Notes: generated by a model from the sequence alone, not told the origin. Numbered from the stretch's first letter, positions 6,797-16,585 are shown. The stretch is 64,000 bases of DNA from Nostoc linckia NIES-25 (GCF_002368035.1 NZ_AP018224.1:1-64000); one strand, 5' to 3'. Numbers and translations: made by a program.

Positions 6797-9700
6797 ATGC
6801 TCAGTGCGATTATTAAATGGGCGATCGCTCGCCGTTGGTTAGTTATCCTGGGTACAATTATCCTGACAATTTGGATATTTCGGACGATTATCCAAATGCC
6901 CTTGGATGTTTTTCCTAGCTTTGCACCACCCCAAGTTGAAATTCAAACTGAAGCACCAGGACTCGCCCCCGAAGAATTAGAATCTTTAGTAACTTTACCA
7001 ATTGAAAGTGCGATTAATGGCACTCCTGGAGTAACAGCAGTACGCTCATCTTCAGCAGCAGGAATTTCTGTCGTTAAAGTCATCTTTAACTGGGATACTG
7101 ATATTTATCAAGCTCGCCAGCTAGTAACAGAGCGATTACAACAAGCTCAAAGTAAGCTTCCCGAAGGGGTAGAAACTCCACAAATTTCCCCTACAAGCTC
7201 TCCGATTGGCACTGTACTACAATATGCCTTCACTTCCCAAAGCACTCCTTTAATGGAAGTGCGGCGCATTGTTGATTGGCAAGTGACAAATCGCCTTTTA
7301 GCTGTTCCTGGTGTTAGTCAGGTAGTGGCGTATGGTGGTGATGTCCGCCAATATCAAGTATTAGTTGATCCAGCGAAGCTAAGAGCCTTTAATATCACTT
7401 TGGAAGACGTAGAGCAAGCAGCCAAAGCTGCTAATGTTAACGCTCCTGGTGGCTATTTAATTACTCCTGACCGAGAAAAGTTAATTCGCGGGATTGGAAG
7501 AATTGAATCTATTGAAGAATTACAGCAATCAGTAATTACCGCCCGCAATGGTACGCCTGTCAAAATCTCAGATATCGCTGACGTGCAAATTGGTGCAGCT
7601 ATTAAACGAGGTGATGGCAGTTTTAACGGTCAGAAGGCAGTTATTGTAATGGTTAATAAACAGCCTCAAGCCGATACTCCTACTGTCACCCGTGCTATTG
7701 AAGCAGCGATGTCAGAGATTCAAGCAGGATTGCCTAAAGATATCAAAGTCACACCTACTTTTCGTCAAGAAAACTATATTGATTCTTCTATTGAAAATGT
7801 TAGAGAAGCTTTAATTGAAGGCAGCATTATTGTTGCCTTAATTTTAATTCCTTTTTTGATGAATTGGCGTAACTTAGCTATTTGTTTAACTGCCCTACCT
7901 TTATCTTTATTACTAGGAGTACTATTACTAAATTGGTTGGGACAAGGTTTGAATACCATGACTTTGGGAGGGTTAGCAGTAGCAATCGGTTCAGCAGTTG
8001 ATGATGCAATTGTCGATGCCGAAAATGTCTACCGTAACCTGCGAGAAAATAAATATTCACCCAACCCACGTCCGGTTTTAGATGTTGTATTTGACGGTTG
8101 TCAAGAGGTACGCGATTCAGTATTTGGAGCTACCATAATTACCATAGTTGTCTTCTCTCCAGTTTTTGCTTTAGCTGGTGTAGAAGGCAGCATTTTTATC
8201 CCAATGGGATTAGGCTATATGGCAGCAGTTATAGCCTCTAGTATTACGGCATTGACGGTAACTCCGGCTTTGTGTGCAATTTTATTGCCTTATGGTCGCT
8301 TGCCAGAAACAGAACCTTGGGTTGCAAGATTTTTTAAGGGACTGTATCGTCCGCTACTAACATTTTCTTTGCAGCATTCTGGAATTGTTATAGGTGCTGC
8401 GATCGCTAGTTTAGTAGCTGCTACTGTAATTTTCCCCTCCTTTGGCAGAATATTTTTACCAGAGTTTCAAGAGCAAACTTTGGTGAATACTCTAACTCTT
8501 TATCCAGGTGTTTCTCTAGAAGCTACTAATGCAGCTGGTGAAGCACTTCAGCACGCACTCAAGGGAGACTCTAGATTTCCCTACGTGCAATTGCGTTCTG
8601 GGCGTGCGCCGGGAGATGGAGACGCAGCCGGGGTGAATTTGGGACACTTGGATATCGAGTTAAGCGATGCAGGGATGAAAGATAGGGAGGGAACGATTGA
8701 GAAGTTACGGGAGGAATTTGCTAAGTTACCAGGGGTAGCGCCAAACATTGGCGGTTTTATCTCACACCGTATGGATGAGGTGTTATCTGGGGTGAGGAGT
8801 GCGATCGCAATCAAAATCTTCGGCCCCGACTTAGAACAACTCCGCACCATTGGTATTCAAGTTGATAATGTAATGAAAACTGTTGATGGGATTGTAGATT
8901 TACAACTAGAACCCCAAATACCGATTGAACAAATACAAATTAAATTTAATCGCTTTGCTGCTGCACGATATGGTTTAACAATAGGAAAATTGTCTGAAAT
9001 TATTGAAACTGCTCTTAATGGACGAGTAGTATCTCAAGTTTTAGAAAAACAACAAACTTTCGATTTAGCGGTATGGTTAGAGCCAGATGCACGACGAAAT
9101 TTAGATACAATTCGCAATTTGTTAGTAGACACTCCTAGCGGTCAAAAAATTCCCCTATCACAGGTTGCTACAATTGAAAATGGTACTGGCCCCAACACGA
9201 TCAACAGAGAAAATGTTTCTCGCTTGATAGTTGTTTCTGCTAATGCTAGTGGTCGAGATTTACGCTCTATAGTCAATGAGATTCAAGTTAAAGTTAAGCA
9301 GCAAGTAGAGATACCTGCTGGTTACTATATCCAATATGCCGGACAATTTGAAGCAGAAGAAAGAGCCAGTCAGAATATTTTGATTTTTAGTGCTATTGCT
9401 TTTGTAGCAATTACAGTCATCATGTATTTATCAGTCAAATCTATCCCTTCTACCGCCATGATTATGATTAATTTGCCTTTAGCATTGGTAGGGGGAGTAT
9501 TTTCTGTAGCTTTGACTGGAGGAATAATTTCTATTGCATCTTTGGTTGGGTTTGTCACTCTATTTGGAGTTGCCACTCGTAATGGTTTGCTATTGGTGGA
9601 TAATTACAACACCAAGTTTTCGGAAGGTATGCCACTCAAAGAAATATTAATCAAAGGTTCAATGGAACGGCTTAATGCAATTTTGATGACAGCTTTTACC

Positions 9701-9922
9701 TCAGCTTTAGGATTAGCACCTTTGGTAGTTGAGAGTGGCCCCGGAAAAGAAATTTTACAACCACTTTCAATAGTGGTGTTAGGTGGTTTATTTACTTCTA
9801 CGGCATTAACTTTAATGGTCTTACCAGCTTTATACGCTAAGTTTGGTAAATTCTTACTACCTAAACCTACCATGTCGGTTGTAGAGGATGGCAAAGTACC
9901 AAAAGCAGTTTTTGAGCGATGA
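6797..9922 (+). CDS. heavy-metal efflux RND pump (CusA/CzcA family), copy 1
   Basis: The product is 1041 aa, the usual length for HME-RND proton/metal antiporters of the inner membrane. It shows the N-terminal first helix (WLVILGTIILTIW), the PLDVFPSFAPPQVEI porter-domain start, FAPPQV, the transmembrane-4 region with GSAVDDAIVDAENVYR whose acidic residues form the proton relay, and the C-terminal TRNGLLLVDNY helix. The ATG lies 2 bp after the adaptor stop codon. A close paralogue, nearly co-linear along its whole length, is at 12517-15627. Metal specificity (Cu/Ag or Zn/Co/Cd) cannot be set from sequence. The copper-type neighbours favour copper or silver. Confidence 0.93.
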   Translation: MLSAIIKWAIARRWLVILGTIILTIWIFRTIIQMPLDVFPSFAPPQVEIQTEAPGLAPEELESLVTLPIESAINGTPGVTAVRSSSAAGISVVKVIFNWDTDIYQARQLVTERLQQAQSKLPEGVETPQISPTSSPIGTVLQYAFTSQSTPLMEVRRIVDWQVTNRLLAVPGVSQVVAYGGDVRQYQVLVDPAKLRAFNITLEDVEQAAKAANVNAPGGYLITPDREKLIRGIGRIESIEELQQSVITARNGTPVKISDIADVQIGAAIKRGDGSFNGQKAVIVMVNKQPQADTPTVTRAIEAAMSEIQAGLPKDIKVTPTFRQENYIDSSIENVREALIEGSIIVALILIPFLMNWRNLAICLTALPLSLLLGVLLLNWLGQGLNTMTLGGLAVAIGSAVDDAIVDAENVYRNLRENKYSPNPRPVLDVVFDGCQEVRDSVFGATIITIVVFSPVFALAGVEGSIFIPMGLGYMAAVIASSITALTVTPALCAILLPYGRLPETEPWVARFFKGLYRPLLTFSLQHSGIVIGAAIASLVAATVIFPSFGRIFLPEFQEQTLVNTLTLYPGVSLEATNAAGEALQHALKGDSRFPYVQLRSGRAPGDGDAAGVNLGHLDIELSDAGMKDREGTIEKLREEFAKLPGVAPNIGGFISHRMDEVLSGVRSAIAIKIFGPDLEQLRTIGIQVDNVMKTVDGIVDLQLEPQIPIEQIQIKFNRFAAARYGLTIGKLSEIIETALNGRVVSQVLEKQQTFDLAVWLEPDARRNLDTIRNLLVDTPSGQKIPLSQVATIENGTGPNTINRENVSRLIVVSANASGRDLRSIVNEIQVKVKQQVEIPAGYYIQYAGQFEAEERASQNILIFSAIAFVAITVIMYLSVKSIPSTAMIMINLPLALVGGVFSVALTGGIISIASLVGFVTLFGVATRNGLLLVDNYNTKFSEGMPLKEILIKGSMERLNAILMTAFTSALGLAPLVVESGPGKEILQPLSIVVLGGLFTSTALTLMVLPALYAKFGKFLLPKPTMSVVEDGKVPKAVFER

Positions 9923-10472
9923 TAAATATCATATAAGTTTTATCTTCTGGAATCAACGATAAAACGTCCAAATATAATTGTTTGCCCTGAGTAAATTTTG
10001 ATATCATGTCCGGCTAATCACTTATCATTAAAATCTCTCCGCGTCCCCCGTACCCTTCTCCTTCGGAGACGCTACGCGAACGGGATCTTGCTACGCGCAG
10101 CGTCTCCGACAGGAGAAGTTCAGATCGCCGGAAGTCGGCGCTCTGACTTCTCTCCGTGTCTTTGCGTTTTGGTATTGTGTGGGAAATGATGGTTGCTACA
10201 GTAACACCACAGCTATAACCTTGATGCAAGACAAATTTTATGTTTGGATGCTCTCAACTTTGCGATCGCGGCAGTCTTAATCTTCACCGATGGTTAGGAG
10301 GCGATCTGTGATTTGAATCATAAAATAAAGTGCGACTCGTTCAGCTGAAACTGGGGAATGTGACATAAAGGAAAAGATTGCCAAAATTTAAAGAATAAAG
10401 TTGCCGCATTAGAGGTTGAAAGCATTGTTATTTCGATTAATTCTGAATTAGTTGTCGAGTTCAATCAAAAAA
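9923..10472. other. intergenic stretch with a dispersed repeat
   Basis: This 550-bp stretch separates the RND operon from the convergent hypothetical gene at 10473. It contains the long hairpin repeat at 10055-10118. Open frames over the repeat on both strands look like artefacts of its G+C content. Nothing else is recognisable. Confidence 0.6.
10055..10118. repeat. long imperfect hairpin (dispersed cyanobacterial palindromic repeat)
   Basis: The arms 10055-10078 and 10094-10118 pair almost fully, with one extra base and one mismatch, around a 15-nt loop. Related words (GGAGACGCTACGCG, CGCAGCGTCTCC) belong to the class of short repeats that also appears at 26660-26700 and 41855-41960. They have the look of a mobilised structured repeat without coding capacity. 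Confidence 0.7.
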
Positions 10473-11276
10473 TTATCGTTTTTGGAAGCCTTTTCCTCTA
10501 TAATTAACTAATTCTTCATATCCAGGCATATATGCATAGTTATCTTTAATATCTAAGCCTAAAAAGCTAGAAAAACGTACAGAATCGTTTCCTAATAATT
10601 CTCCTTTTCGGGGCTGACCTTGATAATTAGCTAAAGCAATTTTAGCTTGACGTAAAGATTTTACAGGTACAAAAACATCTGTTTGGTCAAAAGACCATAA
10701 ACCTTCAGAATGTCTTGCCGCAAACAATAATTCTCCTAAAGCTTGGTTTTTCGCATCATCTTGTTTATAAGTTAGAGCTAGATGCTTATCTAAATAGATA
10801 ATTCTTCCTGAATTAATATTTTCTGTAATATCTAATGAGTCAATTAAATTTGATAAAAATTTTCGGCGTTCAGGGTAAGTAGCACCAAGAAAAGCAACAG
10901 TACCAACTACCCAACCCCTTGCATCTGTCTCTCTATGAGTCTCATAATCTTGATAACATTTTTTTAAGCATGGTATATAAAATTTATCAAAAGGTATTCT
11001 CATCTGAGAGATTGTTTGTATATTAACAGCTAATATAAACTTTTTAAATGATTTTGATTGTTCTAATACCTTTATTAAAGTAGAGTCATAAAAAATTTGG
11101 GGTTGACTCTGATATTTTTCCCATAACATATTAAATACAATTCTAAAATCTCTGCTATCATTGAGCAAAAAATCGTTCACTTTTTGATAGCCATAACTAG
11201 TGAAAACTTTTGATTGTATTTGTTTGAATTTTTCATTACTTTTAACTACAGTATTACCAACACGAATTTTAGACAT
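10473..11276 (-). CDS. hypothetical protein of 267 aa (unknown cassette, second main gene)
   Basis: I do not recognise a family. The product is mixed alpha/beta, basic at both ends, without signal peptide or membrane helices, so probably cytosolic. Visible landmarks are a central stretch ARGWVVGTVAFLGATYPERR, SGRIIYLDKHLALTYKQDDA, and a C-terminal VPVKSLRQAKIALANYQGQPRKG. The ATG at 11276 is 26 bp downstream of the 215-aa gene's stop, so the two are probably one operon. The low G+C and the position between two RND operons suggest a laterally acquired cassette. A toxin-antitoxin or defence role is possible but no catalytic motif supports it. Confidence 0.6.
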   Translation of the reverse strand: MSKIRVGNTVVKSNEKFKQIQSKVFTSYGYQKVNDFLLNDSRDFRIVFNMLWEKYQSQPQIFYDSTLIKVLEQSKSFKKFILAVNIQTISQMRIPFDKFYIPCLKKCYQDYETHRETDARGWVVGTVAFLGATYPERRKFLSNLIDSLDITENINSGRIIYLDKHLALTYKQDDAKNQALGELLFAARHSEGLWSFDQTDVFVPVKSLRQAKIALANYQGQPRKGELLGNDSVRFSSFLGLDIKDNYAYMPGYEELVNYRGKGFQKR

Positions 11277-11302
11277 TGTATTATTTATTTGTAAATAGCT
11301 TT

Positions 11303-11947
11303 TTAGGAACTAGGAGGTAAAAGTTCTGTTAAAGGTGTAGTCTCACGTTCAATTATATTGATGCTACGAATTTTTGCTGCTTCGCTGGAACTGAGTGGAA
11401 CAGTAAACATCAGATGCATATAATTTACCTTGTCACTTCCACTTGTACGTGGCACAGCATGACAGATAACTGGAAACCTATCTTGAGAATGCATAATTAA
11501 AGGTTCCGTTAATCTAGCAAGAATTCGAGTTCCACCAAATATGTAGCTCCTTTCTTGAGCAACTTTCAACTCTGGTAAAGTCCACCAATTAAAAACTATT
11601 TCACCGTCAGAATTATCACTAAGCCCCCATTCTTGACGATAACGTTTTGGAGTCAGAGTTAGTAAACCCTTGCCTTCTTCAATTCGTCGCCGCTTCGCCA
11701 GTTTAATCAATGAGGAGTCAAATGCGGTAGCAATAACTGACCTAAAATCTGAGGATTCGTTAGTCAGATCGTTATATTTTATAAATGTAAAGGCATCTCC
11801 AATCCCTTTAATTTCATTGGTGATTACGTTCGCTACTAAAATCTGATTGCCGTTAACTAATTCTTCAAAATCGAATGAGCTATCGAGATCTGGTGGCTTA
11901 GGTGGTTTACCGAACCCTTTTCCACCGCTACGTTTTACTTTTCCCAT
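11303..11947 (-). CDS. hypothetical protein of about 214 aa (unknown cassette, first main gene)
   Basis: The start is probably the ATG at 11947, next to a GTG at 11950, preceded by GAGGT. The N-terminus is basic and glycine/proline-rich (KRSGGKGFGKPPKPPD). The body follows, with TAFDSSLIKLAKRRR, GLLTLTPKRYRQEWGLS, an EIVFNWWTLPELK segment and a C-terminal serine/proline tail. No signal peptide or membrane helix is visible and I recognise no family. It lies between a 36-codon frame upstream (12074-11964) and the 267-aa gene downstream, all on the minus strand with gaps of about 16-26 bp, which indicates a small operon. Confidence 0.6.
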   Translation of the reverse strand: MGKVKRSGGKGFGKPPKPPDLDSSFDFEELVNGNQILVANVITNEIKGIGDAFTFIKYNDLTNESSDFRSVIATAFDSSLIKLAKRRRIEEGKGLLTLTPKRYRQEWGLSDNSDGEIVFNWWTLPELKVAQERSYIFGGTRILARLTEPLIMHSQDRFPVICHAVPRTSGSDKVNYMHLMFTVPLSSSEAAKIRSINIIERETTPLTELLPPSS

Positions 11948-11963
11948 CACTTACCTCTATTGC

Positions 11964-12074
11964 TCAACTTAATTCAAAAAAGGTTTGTTCATAAGGAGTA
12001 AAAGCATTTGCTAGCAAAGGTGATACATTCACTTGCAGTAACATCTGTCGAATTTTTAGCTTACCATCAATCAT
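11964..12074 (-). CDS. short 36-aa open frame at the head of the unknown cassette (possible C-terminal remnant)
   Basis: An ATG at 12074 opens a frame of 36 codons (MIDGKLKIRQMLL...YEQTFFELS) ending TGA at 11966-11964, 16 bp before the next gene's start. The frame extends upstream without a stop for only about ten more codons. The peptide reads like the end of a globular protein rather than a designed microprotein, so it may be the tail of a truncated gene. It meets a TPR-like remnant of opposite strand at about 12063-12075, marking a probable recombination junction. Confidence 0.35.
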   Translation of the reverse strand: MIDGKLKIRQMLLQVNVSPLLANAFTPYEQTFFELS

Positions 12075-12188
12075 CAGCAAGAGTTCGCAGACTTTAACCA
12101 AGCACTACAAATCAATCCCAACTTAGCTGATGCCTATGGCAATCGAGGACTGATTCAACAAAATAACATCCAAAGCGAGAACAGTTAA
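12063..12188 (+). pseudogene. tetratricopeptide-repeat (TPR) gene remnant
   Basis: In the + frame ending TAA at 12186-12188 the translation reads FADFNQALQINPNLADAYGN and then RGLIQ, one classic TPR motif with A-x-x-x-F/Y and P-N-x-A-x-A-Y-x-N-R-G signature positions. Only about 1.2 repeats are left and no start codon or upstream repeats exist, so it is the 3' scrap of a larger TPR gene. It borders the unknown minus-strand cassette. Confidence 0.6.
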
Positions 12189-12516
12189 AAATTCAAGCGG
12201 TGTGATAGGGAATCAGCAGTAAAGTTGCTAATACCCTTAATGAATCCAAATCGTAACGCCTGACCAAATGTTGTTTGAGAGCGGATACAAATTTTCTCCT
12301 TGTGCAGCTTCGGATAAAGCTCTTAAGCCTCGATGATATTAACTGCGACCAAATCGAAATCATAGCTACACGGTATCACAAATATTCAACCGTGATTTCA
12401 TCCTGATTTCATCTTGATTTGAGACATTAGATACAGTGCCAAACTGTCAAAACTACAGATTCTTCCAGATGGATTCACTGTATCGTCAAGCAAAAAACCC
12501 TTGATTGGTCTCAAAA
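12189..12516. other. intergenic region before the second RND pump
   Basis: No gene is supported in these 328 bp. The only clear signal is the TTTCAT box at 12396-12412, which has a degenerate third half-site just after it at 12418-12423. Confidence 0.6.
12396..12412 (+). promoter_or_regulatory. TTTCAT-N5-TTTCAT box (site 5)
   Basis: The spacer is CCTGA. A third, weaker repeat TTTGAG follows with the same 11-bp period (12418-12423), as often seen when an OmpR-type regulator binds more than one dimer. It lies 105 bp before the second HME-RND gene. Confidence 0.75.
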
Positions 12517-15500
12517 ATGCTCAATTCCATTGTTAAATGGTCGATCGCACAAAGGTGGCTAATCGTTATTGCCTCTATAATCATCAGTCTGTGGGGATTG
12601 CGCGTGATAACGCAAATGCCCCTGGATGTATTTCCTGCCTTTGCTCCACCGCAAGTAGAAATTCAAGTCGAAGCTTCCGGTTTAGCACCAGAAGAAATCG
12701 AGTCCTTGGTAACTCGCCCAATTGAAAGTGCGATTAATGGCACACCTGGATTGGAATCTCTTCGCTCTTCATCTGCCATTGGGATTTCTGCCATTAAAAC
12801 TGTCTTTAGCTGGGACACTGATATATACCGTGCGCGTCAACTAGTGACAGAACGATTGCAAGGGGTGAAACTACCACAAGGAGTTGAGCAGCCGGAAATC
12901 TTGCCTGTTAACTCGCCCTTGGGATGGGCAGTTAAGTACGCTTTCTCCTCCCAAACCACCGACATGATGGAGGTATGGCGTGTTGTCAACTGGGATGTAA
13001 AAAATCGGTTGCTGGCTGTACCAGGGGTGAGTAACGTATTTCTCTACGGAGGCGATGAGCGACAGTATCAAGTGTTGGTAGATCCAGACAAGCTCAAAGC
13101 TTATAATGTCTCCCTGCCAGAAGTCACCCAAGCAGTGCAGAATGCTAATGTCAATGTGCCAGGGGGATTTTTGATTACTCCTGACCAAGAAACACTGATT
13201 CGGGGAATTGGACGGATCGAGTCAATTGATAAGCTCAAGCGTTCGGTTATCAAGGCGACTAAAGGAACACCCATATTACTGGAACAAGTAGCAGAGGTCA
13301 AAATTGGCCCAGGACTAAGACGAGGAGATGGACTATTTCAGGGCAAACGAGCAGTCATCTTAACTGTCTCTAAGCAGCCTGCCGCAGATACACCGACTGT
13401 AGTCAAAGCTGTGGAAGCAGCAATGGAGGAGATTAAGCCAGGACTACCACCGGATGTCAAGGTTACTAAAACATTTGACCAAGATTTATTTATCGAAGCT
13501 TCGGTGAAAAATGTTGAGGAAGCCTTACGCGACGGTATCATTATCGTCTCAGTCATCCTAATTATCTTTTTGATGAACTGGCGCACGGTAATTATTAGTC
13601 TAAGTGCCTTACCTCTGTCCTTACTGTTAGGCATGATTATTCTGAGTTGGACTGGACAGGGTATCAACACAATGACCTTGGGTGGACTAGTGGTTGCCAT
13701 TGGTTCTGTGGTAGATGATGCGATCGTTGATATGGAAAACGTCTACCGCCGATTGCGGGAAAACCAGATAGCAGGCAACCCGAAAAATCCTTTACAAGTC
13801 GTGTTTGACGGCTCAGTCGAGGTGCGTGTTAGTGTTCTATTTTCTACAGTAATTATCGGCGTAGTCTTTGCACCGATTTTCGTCCTGTCTGGGGTAGAAG
13901 GTCGTATTTTCACACCGATGGGAATGGCGTATTTGCTATCGATTTTGGCTTCTACCTTAGTTGCATTGACACTGACTCCAGCATTATGTGCCTTACTGCT
14001 GGCAAATCGCCGTTTACCGAGTACAGAAACTTGGTTAGAGCGCAAAGCACATCAATTTTATCGTCCGGGGCTAAAGTTCTCAATTCGTTACCCCAAAGTG
14101 GTTTTAGGGTTTGCGATCGCGGGTTTTGTTGCATCGATGATTATTTTACCAGGGTTAGGAAAAGTCTTCCTACCAGAGTTCCAAGACCGCTCTTTGGTCA
14201 ATTCAATGGTTCTCTTACCAGGTGAATCCTTAAATGCAACTGACCAAGCAGCTTTAGCGGTGATGGATGCGCTTAAAAACGATCGCCGCTTCGATTTTAT
14301 TGCCTTGCGGTCTGGGTTTGCTCAAGGAGATCCAGAAGTTGCAGGGGTCAACTTTGGCGAATTGGATGTGCAGATTAGTGAAGCCGGAGCGAAGAACCGA
14401 GACAAGACTGTTGCAGCACTCCGTAAAGAGTTTGAAAAACTTCCTGGTGTGGCAACCAACATTGGTGGATTTATCTCACACCGCATAGATGATATTCTTT
14501 CAGGCGTAAGGAGTGCGATCGCTGTTAAAATCTACGGCCCCGAACTCGAACAACTCCGCATCCTTGGAAAACAGGTACAATCCGCCATGAATGGTATTCC
14601 CGGCATTGTGGATCTGCAACTTGAACCCCAAGTCCCAGTTAAACAAATTCAAATTCAATTTGACCGCGATGCAGCTGCTCGTTATGGGCTAACTGTGGGG
14701 GAACTGGCAGAAACTATAGAGACTGGACTGAACGGTAAAGCAGTTTCCCAAGTGCTGGAGAAGCAACAAACGTTTAATCTCGTCGTGTGGTTGCAAGAAC
14801 GCTATCGTAACAATTTAGACGTGATTGGTAACTTGCTAGTGGATACACCCAACGGGCAGAAAATTCCCTTATCCCAGGTTGCTAAAGTTGATTATGGCAC
14901 GGGGCCAAGTACTATAAACCGCGAAAATGTTTCTCGGCTGATTGTAGTTTCTGCCAACGTTGCGGGACGGGATTTGGGTTCGGTAATTAAAGATGTACGC
15001 GATCGCGTCAAACAAATTCAACTTCCTGGAGGCTACTATGTCCAATTTGGCGGTCAGTTTCAGGCACAGGAACAAGCAACGCAGATATTGATTATTGCAG
15101 GTGCGGTTGCCTTTGCTGTAATTTCAGTACTGATTTACTTTGCTATCAAATCAATTCCCGCCACCGTGATGATTCTGGTTAACCTACCACTAGCATTAAT
15201 TGGTGGTGTGATCTCCGTCGCCTTAAGTGGTGGTATTATTTCCGTTGCTTCTATGGTTGGTTTTATCACTTTATTTGGTGTAGCTACTCGCAACGGATTA
15301 CTCTTAGTGGATAACTATAACAATCGCCTAGCAGAGGGAATACCACTCAAACAAGTAATTGTTGATGGTTCGATGGAAAGATTAGTAGCGATTCTCCTGA
15401 CAGCACTTTCGTCAGCACTAGGTATGGTTCCCTTAGTAATTGGTTCTGGTGCAGGTAAAGAAATTTTGCAACCTTTGGCTGTGGTAGTGTTAGGTGGATT

Positions 15501-15627
15501 GTTTACTTCCACTGCCTTAACACTATTAGTTTTACCGGCTTTATATTCTTTATTTGGGAAATTTTTAGTTCCAAAAAAGACTACAAGAATGTATGATATT
15601 CAAGTTAATCAAGAGTCAATTGTATGA
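12517..15627 (+). CDS. heavy-metal efflux RND pump (CusA/CzcA family), copy 2
   Basis: The ATG at 12517 (MLNSIVKWSIAQRW) aligns with copy 1. An upstream TTG at 12505 is a less likely start. The product is 1036 aa with the same porter, docking and transmembrane segments as copy 1: PLDVFPAFAPPQVEIQ, GSVVDDAIVDMENVYR in transmembrane helix 4 and TRNGLLLVDNYNN near the C-terminus. Unlike copy 1 it has no adaptor gene directly upstream, so it may share the adaptor at 5121 or use a chromosomal one. A His-rich lipoprotein gene follows 147 bp downstream. It has its own TTTCAT box. It likely expels copper, silver or another divalent metal. Confidence 0.92.
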   Translation: MLNSIVKWSIAQRWLIVIASIIISLWGLRVITQMPLDVFPAFAPPQVEIQVEASGLAPEEIESLVTRPIESAINGTPGLESLRSSSAIGISAIKTVFSWDTDIYRARQLVTERLQGVKLPQGVEQPEILPVNSPLGWAVKYAFSSQTTDMMEVWRVVNWDVKNRLLAVPGVSNVFLYGGDERQYQVLVDPDKLKAYNVSLPEVTQAVQNANVNVPGGFLITPDQETLIRGIGRIESIDKLKRSVIKATKGTPILLEQVAEVKIGPGLRRGDGLFQGKRAVILTVSKQPAADTPTVVKAVEAAMEEIKPGLPPDVKVTKTFDQDLFIEASVKNVEEALRDGIIIVSVILIIFLMNWRTVIISLSALPLSLLLGMIILSWTGQGINTMTLGGLVVAIGSVVDDAIVDMENVYRRLRENQIAGNPKNPLQVVFDGSVEVRVSVLFSTVIIGVVFAPIFVLSGVEGRIFTPMGMAYLLSILASTLVALTLTPALCALLLANRRLPSTETWLERKAHQFYRPGLKFSIRYPKVVLGFAIAGFVASMIILPGLGKVFLPEFQDRSLVNSMVLLPGESLNATDQAALAVMDALKNDRRFDFIALRSGFAQGDPEVAGVNFGELDVQISEAGAKNRDKTVAALRKEFEKLPGVATNIGGFISHRIDDILSGVRSAIAVKIYGPELEQLRILGKQVQSAMNGIPGIVDLQLEPQVPVKQIQIQFDRDAAARYGLTVGELAETIETGLNGKAVSQVLEKQQTFNLVVWLQERYRNNLDVIGNLLVDTPNGQKIPLSQVAKVDYGTGPSTINRENVSRLIVVSANVAGRDLGSVIKDVRDRVKQIQLPGGYYVQFGGQFQAQEQATQILIIAGAVAFAVISVLIYFAIKSIPATVMILVNLPLALIGGVISVALSGGIISVASMVGFITLFGVATRNGLLLVDNYNNRLAEGIPLKQVIVDGSMERLVAILLTALSSALGMVPLVIGSGAGKEILQPLAVVVLGGLFTSTALTLLVLPALYSLFGKFLVPKKTTRMYDIQVNQESIV

Positions 15628-15774
15628 AAAAAAATGTTGTTTTTTATCTCGTATCAGTTAATACTTTAGTAAATTTTAAAAATTAAATGTGAGGAACTAA
15701 AGTTTTTGCAAAGACTAGGTTGCCATAGAAACATTATCTCAATTAACAATGCATTTTTGATGAGGAATAAATCA

Positions 15775-16269
15775 ATGAAATCACTTAAATCTGGCTTGAT
15801 TATTTTTGGGAGTGTGGGGCTACTATTTTTAGGAGCTTGCAGTAACGATAATCAAGCAGCTAATACAGAAAATAGTCCAGCTGCTTCGACCTCAAGCGCC
15901 CAAAACCCATCTGTTTCAGCTTCACCTGCTACTAAAACAGATAGCAAGCATGGTGCATCTCATGGAGGTCAGGTTGTAGAGACAGGAAGTTATCACCTAG
16001 AATTTGTTCCTGAGAAAGAAACAAGCGCAACTCACATGGATTTATACTTACTAAAAGGTGACAATCACCAAACAGTACCTGATGCAAAAGTAACGGCCCA
16101 AGTTCAGCTACCTGATGGAAAACAAAAGACAGTTCCTCTAACTTACGATGCTAATGATAAACACTATACGGCTGTGCTGTCTGAAAAAGCAACTGGTCAG
16201 TATCAGGTAAAAATTACTGCGGATATTAAAGGTGAAAAAGCAAACGGGCGTTTTAACTTCAATCGTTAA
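15775..16269 (+). CDS. small His-containing lipoprotein linked to metal efflux
   Basis: The ATG at 15775 follows GAGGAA at the right distance; longer starts at 15706 or 15760 lack this. The 164-aa product has a lipoprotein signal (GLLFLGAC). A Ser/Thr/Ala/Pro-rich linker follows, then a domain beginning HGASHGGQVVETGSYHLEFV. It looks like the small beta-sandwich seen at the front of some heavy-metal RND adaptors and in YtkA/FixH-like periplasmic proteins, with His residues (HGxxHGG, THMDLYL) as possible metal ligands. It probably works with the RND pump encoded upstream as a periplasmic metal-binding or sensing partner. The family assignment is tentative. Confidence 0.65.
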   Translation: MKSLKSGLIIFGSVGLLFLGACSNDNQAANTENSPAASTSSAQNPSVSASPATKTDSKHGASHGGQVVETGSYHLEFVPEKETSATHMDLYLLKGDNHQTVPDAKVTAQVQLPDGKQKTVPLTYDANDKHYTAVLSEKATGQYQVKITADIKGEKANGRFNFNR

Positions 16270-16585
16270 CTCATGCTGCTAGTAAAGTCATCAAAACTAG
16301 AATAGTATTTAAATTAGGCAAAGCTTGAGCGTTATTCAATACGTCTTACTTGAAATTGGCTCATTCTTTGCCTAAGTTTTAAGTTATAAATTATCGGACA
16401 TTTAAATTGCACTAAGGGCATTACCTTAAGAAGTTTTAGGAATACACTATTTCAGCTTATTAAAGAAGCTAGAGAAGCATACCGTTTCACTTTAAGGTTG
16501 ATACATTTAGGCAAGCAGGGGAGTAGAGAAGCAGAGGGGTAGAGGAGAAATTATTTATATCTTTTATTTGGTAAATGGTATCAGT
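16270..16585. other. intergenic stretch after the lipoprotein gene
   Basis: These 316 bp hold the hairpin at 16314-16375 and a purine-rich tract (about 16505-16550) before the methyltransferase. No gene or TTTCAT box is visible. Confidence 0.5.
16314..16375. terminator. hairpin downstream of the RND-2/lipoprotein genes
   Basis: Arms 16314-16330 and 16359-16375 pair at 15 of 17 positions around a 28-nt loop, about 45 bp after the lipoprotein stop. GTTTT follows the stem. It is a plausible but weak terminator. Confidence 0.45.

Noticed and set aside
9998..10229. Small frames on both strands around 10000-10230
   Set aside because: They arise from a G+C-rich hairpin repeat; no start signal or protein-like composition.
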